A stretch of DNA of 15,779 nucleotides. Source: Deltaproteobacteria bacterium. GTDB lineage: Bacteria; Desulfobacterota_B; Binatia; UBA9968. The notes under the pieces are model-generated. The model ran no database searches. It had not been told where the DNA came from and saw only the letters and a list, made by a program, of their open reading frames with translations. A program made the translations under genes and the position numbers. The number at the start of each line of letters is the position of its first letter. Within the stretch, counting starts at the first letter, position 1. Below, one piece after another: positions 13,873 through 15,779 of this stretch. The DNA lies in NCBI GenBank assembly GCA_005879255.1, contig VBKY01000251.1:1-15779 (forward strand), written 5' to 3'.

Positions 13873-14094
13873 TCACAGTTCAGTTATGCGAAATCCGCCT
13901 CTTCTCAGTGTGTCACCATCCCCATCAATGTAGGCGGAAATTAAAACTGTATCTTCGGCAAAATCCACGCCCATCGCTAACAATTTTCTAACTATACTCG
14001 ATTTATCCGGTATTGCATTGGTTTCAAAATACTCGGTCTGAGTGCATTAGGTAGTCGCGTCCCTTTTCGTTTGGTATTTGACTTCAACAACCAT
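13873..14094 (-). pseudogene. Small gene interrupted by an in-frame TAA
   Basis: Read leftward from the ATG at 14092-14094, with GGGAGG four bases upstream, the frame encodes MVVEVKYQTKRDATT. It then meets TAA (codon 16) and continues in the same phase for 57 protein-like codons: TEYFETNAIPDKSSIVRKLL, AMGVDFAEDTVLISAYIDGD, GDTLRRGGFRITEL, and TGA at 13873-13875. The good ribosome binding site and unbroken sense on both sides of the stop argue for one gene of about 73 codons killed by a single nonsense change. No family is recognised. The YIDGDGDTL segment resembles an acidic calcium-loop pattern, but that is weak. It is divergent from the intact binding-protein gene, 168 bases away. Confidence 0.55.
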
Positions 14095-14219
14095 ATGACC
14101 TCCCTAACGACTGAGCGATTAGGTCAGCTCACGATATCCTGCTCTGTTCGTTTTATCCATCGCGCCCTTCCACGCCACAAGTTTGCCTTGACGGCTTCAC
14201 CGCAGCCGTAAAAATACGA

Positions 14220-14254
14220 TTTTCATTGGCTCTTGTTTGTGGCATATCCGTTGC
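14220..14254 (+). repeat. Conserved 35-bp block upstream of a PF04392 gene, copy 2
   Basis: This matches copy 1 (11465-11499) at 30 of 35 positions by hand alignment. Its end, TGGCATATCCGTTGC, has the same sigma-54-like GG-N10-GC spacing (14241-14254). Here it lies only eight bases before the ATG at 14263, so a transcript from a -12 element at this place would start at or just inside the gene. That weakens the promoter reading. Confidence 0.6.
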
Positions 14255-14262
14255 CGAAGGCC

Positions 14263-15237
14263 ATGAATAGAACGTTCCTTTGGATACTCACGGTTCTCCT
14301 TGTCGCCTGCATGCATCTCGCCGAGGCGCAGCAAGCGAAGAAGATTCCACGGATCGGTTACATAGCTACGCGATCGGGGCCTGAAGCCGGTGAAAAAGCA
14401 TTCCTGCAAGGTCTGCAGTCACTCGGTTACATCGAAGGACAAACGATAGCGATAGAATGGCGCTTCGCACAAGAGAAGTTTGACCGGCTACCCGATCTCG
14501 CAAGCGAACTCGTCCGTCTTAAGGTCAATGTCATTGTAACCTCCGGCGGGTATCCGACCGTCCAGGCGGTTAAGAACGCGACTACGACGATTCCCATCGT
14601 CATGACAGGTGTAAGTGATGCGGTTGAGTTAGGATTTGTCGCCAGTCTAACGTGTTCCGGTGGAAATATTACAGGGATATCCGTTCTGGCGCCGGAGCTG
14701 AGCGGAAAACTACTAGAGCTGGCAAAGGAAGCTATTCCAAAAGCTTCTCGGGTCGCTGTGTTAGCGTATTCCTCTAGTCCAAATTGGAAACTGTATTTCA
14801 AACACATGGACGGCACTGCCCGGTCTTTGGGCGTGCAACTGTTAGCCTTTCAGGTGCGCGAGCCGGACGAGATCGAGAGCGCACTTGACACCGCAAGAAG
14901 CAAGCGCGCCGATGCTCTCGTTGTCCCGTCTTCTGGCTTCCTGTCCCTTTACAGAGAACGAATTTGCGACCTTGCTGCTCAGAGTCGATTGCCGGCGATA
15001 GCCAGTAGTGGGGCGTGGGCAGAGCAGGGGTGCCTCCTAGCTTACGGCCCCAGCCCGGTAGGATTCGGCCGCGCTGCGACTTATGTGGACAAAATTCTGA
15101 GAGGCGCGAAGCCGTCCGATCTTCCTGTGGAGCAACCAATGAAGTTTGAGCTGGTGATCAATCTCAAAACCGCCAAGCAGATCGGCCTGACGATTCCGCC
15201 GAATGTGCTGGCGAGGGCGGATAAGGTGATTAAGTGA
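14263..15237 (+). CDS. ABC transporter substrate-binding protein, PF04392 (ABC_sub_bind) family
   Basis: This 324-residue protein is the only intact member of the array. It has a leader with a possible lipobox (LVAC, Cys16) or a signal-peptidase I site after AEA (around 22). Both lobes of a type-I-like periplasmic fold follow: RIGYIATRSG, FLQGLQSLGYIEGQTIAIEW, VNVIVTSGG, NATTTIPIV, GGNITGISVLAPELSGK, SRVAVLAYSS, and the C-terminal DLPVEQPMKFELVINLKTAK plus [14 protein letters not shown]. One oddity is LTCSGGN where the family usually has LARPGGN. Related proteins bind amino acids or other small solutes; the ligand here is unknown and no permease or ATPase gene is adjacent. I chose the ATG at 14263, since it aligns with the paralogue. 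A copy starts 69 bases downstream. Confidence 0.93.
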   Translation: MNRTFLWILTVLLVACMHLAEAQQAKKIPRIGYIATRSGPEAGEKAFLQGLQSLGYIEGQTIAIEWRFAQEKFDRLPDLASELVRLKVNVIVTSGGYPTVQAVKNATTTIPIVMTGVSDAVELGFVASLTCSGGNITGISVLAPELSGKLLELAKEAIPKASRVAVLAYSSSPNWKLYFKHMDGTARSLGVQLLAFQVREPDEIESALDTARSKRADALVVPSSGFLSLYRERICDLAAQSRLPAIASSGAWAEQGCLLAYGPSPVGFGRAATYVDKILRGAKPSDLPVEQPMKFELVINLKTAKQIGLTIPPNVLARADKVIK

Positions 15238-15305
15238 GAAAGGGCAATCAAGTAAGAAGGGGCGGGTGTCGAGTGACAAGTGGATGGAGACGCAAAGAAA
15301 AAGAC

Positions 15306-15779
15306 ATGAAGAAAAAAATCACGCCCCTTATTCTTTGCGCTACGCTCTTAGCACTTTACGGTGCCGCGCAGGCGCAGCAGCCAAAGAAGGTGCCCCGGAT
15401 AGGGTATCTATCGACGCAGGAGCCAACTCGTGACTCCACCCGTTCCACGGCAATTCGGCTGGCACTGCGCGAGCGTGGCTACATAGAAGGACAGAACATC
15501 GCCATCGAGTACCGATATGCGGATGGGAAGCTCCATCGGGCCCCTGAGCTTGCCGCGGAGCTAGTGCATCTTGGGGTTGACGTAATCTTTGCGAACTCCA
15601 CGACAATTGCCTTAGTTGCCAAAAACGCTACCAGAACGATTCCGATCGTTTTTCTCGGCCAAGCGGAGCCTGTTGCATCTGGACTAGTAGACAGCTTGGC
15701 GCGGCCCGGTGGGAAACCTTACCGGATTTGCCACTATCGCGGCGGTGTTGGCTGGCAAACGATTGGAGTTGCTCAAGGA
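15306..15779 (+). pseudogene. PF04392 substrate-binding protein, running off the window, with a one-base insertion
   Basis: From the ATG at 15306 the protein has a normal leader (KKK then a hydrophobic run, cleavage near AQA|QQ) and RIGYLST, LALRERGYIEGQNIAIEYRY, ELAAELVHLGVDVIF, NATRTIPIVFLGQAEPV and SLARPGG. At 15714-15716 there are three A where two would read NLTGFATIAAVLAGKRLELL. With the extra A the frame turns to KPYRICHYRGG and stays open to the edge. So the visible part is a normal gene with a single-base insertion in a short A run, either a fresh mutation or a sequencing error. It is more diverged from the copy at 14263 than the copy at 11517 is, and it lacks the conserved 35-bp upstream block. 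It follows the intact copy by 69 bases and could be read from the same transcript. Confidence 0.85.

Noticed and set aside
1..15779. CRISPR array, transposon ends or integrase-linked attachment sites
   Set aside because: I saw no regularly spaced repeats, no transposase or integrase frames, and no long terminal inverted repeats. The breakage pattern fits point indels and recombination between paralogues.

Overview
The window reads as chromosomal DNA from an uncultured bacterium. I infer a deltaproteobacterial or Binatia/Methylomirabilota-like soil or sediment lineage. The grounds are the families present: orphan ABC_sub_bind (PF04392) and AfuA-like solute-binding proteins, small secreted thrombospondin-3 and FnIII proteins, and short hypothetical genes I associate with those groups. 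This is family resemblance, not a phylogenetic result. I see no rRNA, tRNA, CRISPR array, transposase or phage gene.

Positions 1-5600 hold mostly short minus-strand genes. They are a clipped gene start (1-58), a 60-residue hypothetical (432-614), a plus-strand F420-type nitroreductase-like protein (697-1155), a SYLF/YSC84 lipoprotein (1375-2031), a mini-lipoprotein (2410-2595), a decayed plus-strand gene (2955-3224), a secreted calcium-motif protein (3340-3738), and a membrane-anchored TIR-domain protein (4240-5001). The TIR gene is followed at once by a frameshifted paralogue of the first 60-residue gene (4026-4212).

Positions 5600-9430 hold a secreted small-domain protein (5599-5976), a single-domain response regulator (6059-6433), a truncated PF04392 binding-protein remnant (6715-7089), a complete AfuA-type binding protein (7165-8319), and a convergent isocitrate lyase/PEP mutase-superfamily protein whose metal-binding aspartates are replaced (8489-9424).

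Positions 9650-11071 form a minus-strand run of small genes: an unknown-family protein, a secreted FnIII-like protein, and a 103-residue conserved hypothetical. An open frame of doubtful status follows.

Positions 11460-15779 are an array of PF04392 binding-protein copies in several states. They are a full-length copy with four frameshifts (11517-12489), a short internally deleted C-terminal scar (13372-13521), one intact gene (14263-15237), and a copy running off the window with a one-base insertion (from 15306). A second member of the unknown family (12743-13315) and a nonsense-interrupted small gene (13873-14094, minus) lie among them. No permease or ATPase gene accompanies the binding proteins. 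The recurring theme is duplication and decay: at least six loci are broken by single-base indels, in-frame stops or deletions. I did not find a clearly new multi-gene system. The best leads are the membrane TIR locus, the altered PEP mutase-like enzyme, the unknown-family pair, and a 35-bp block conserved upstream of two binding-protein copies.
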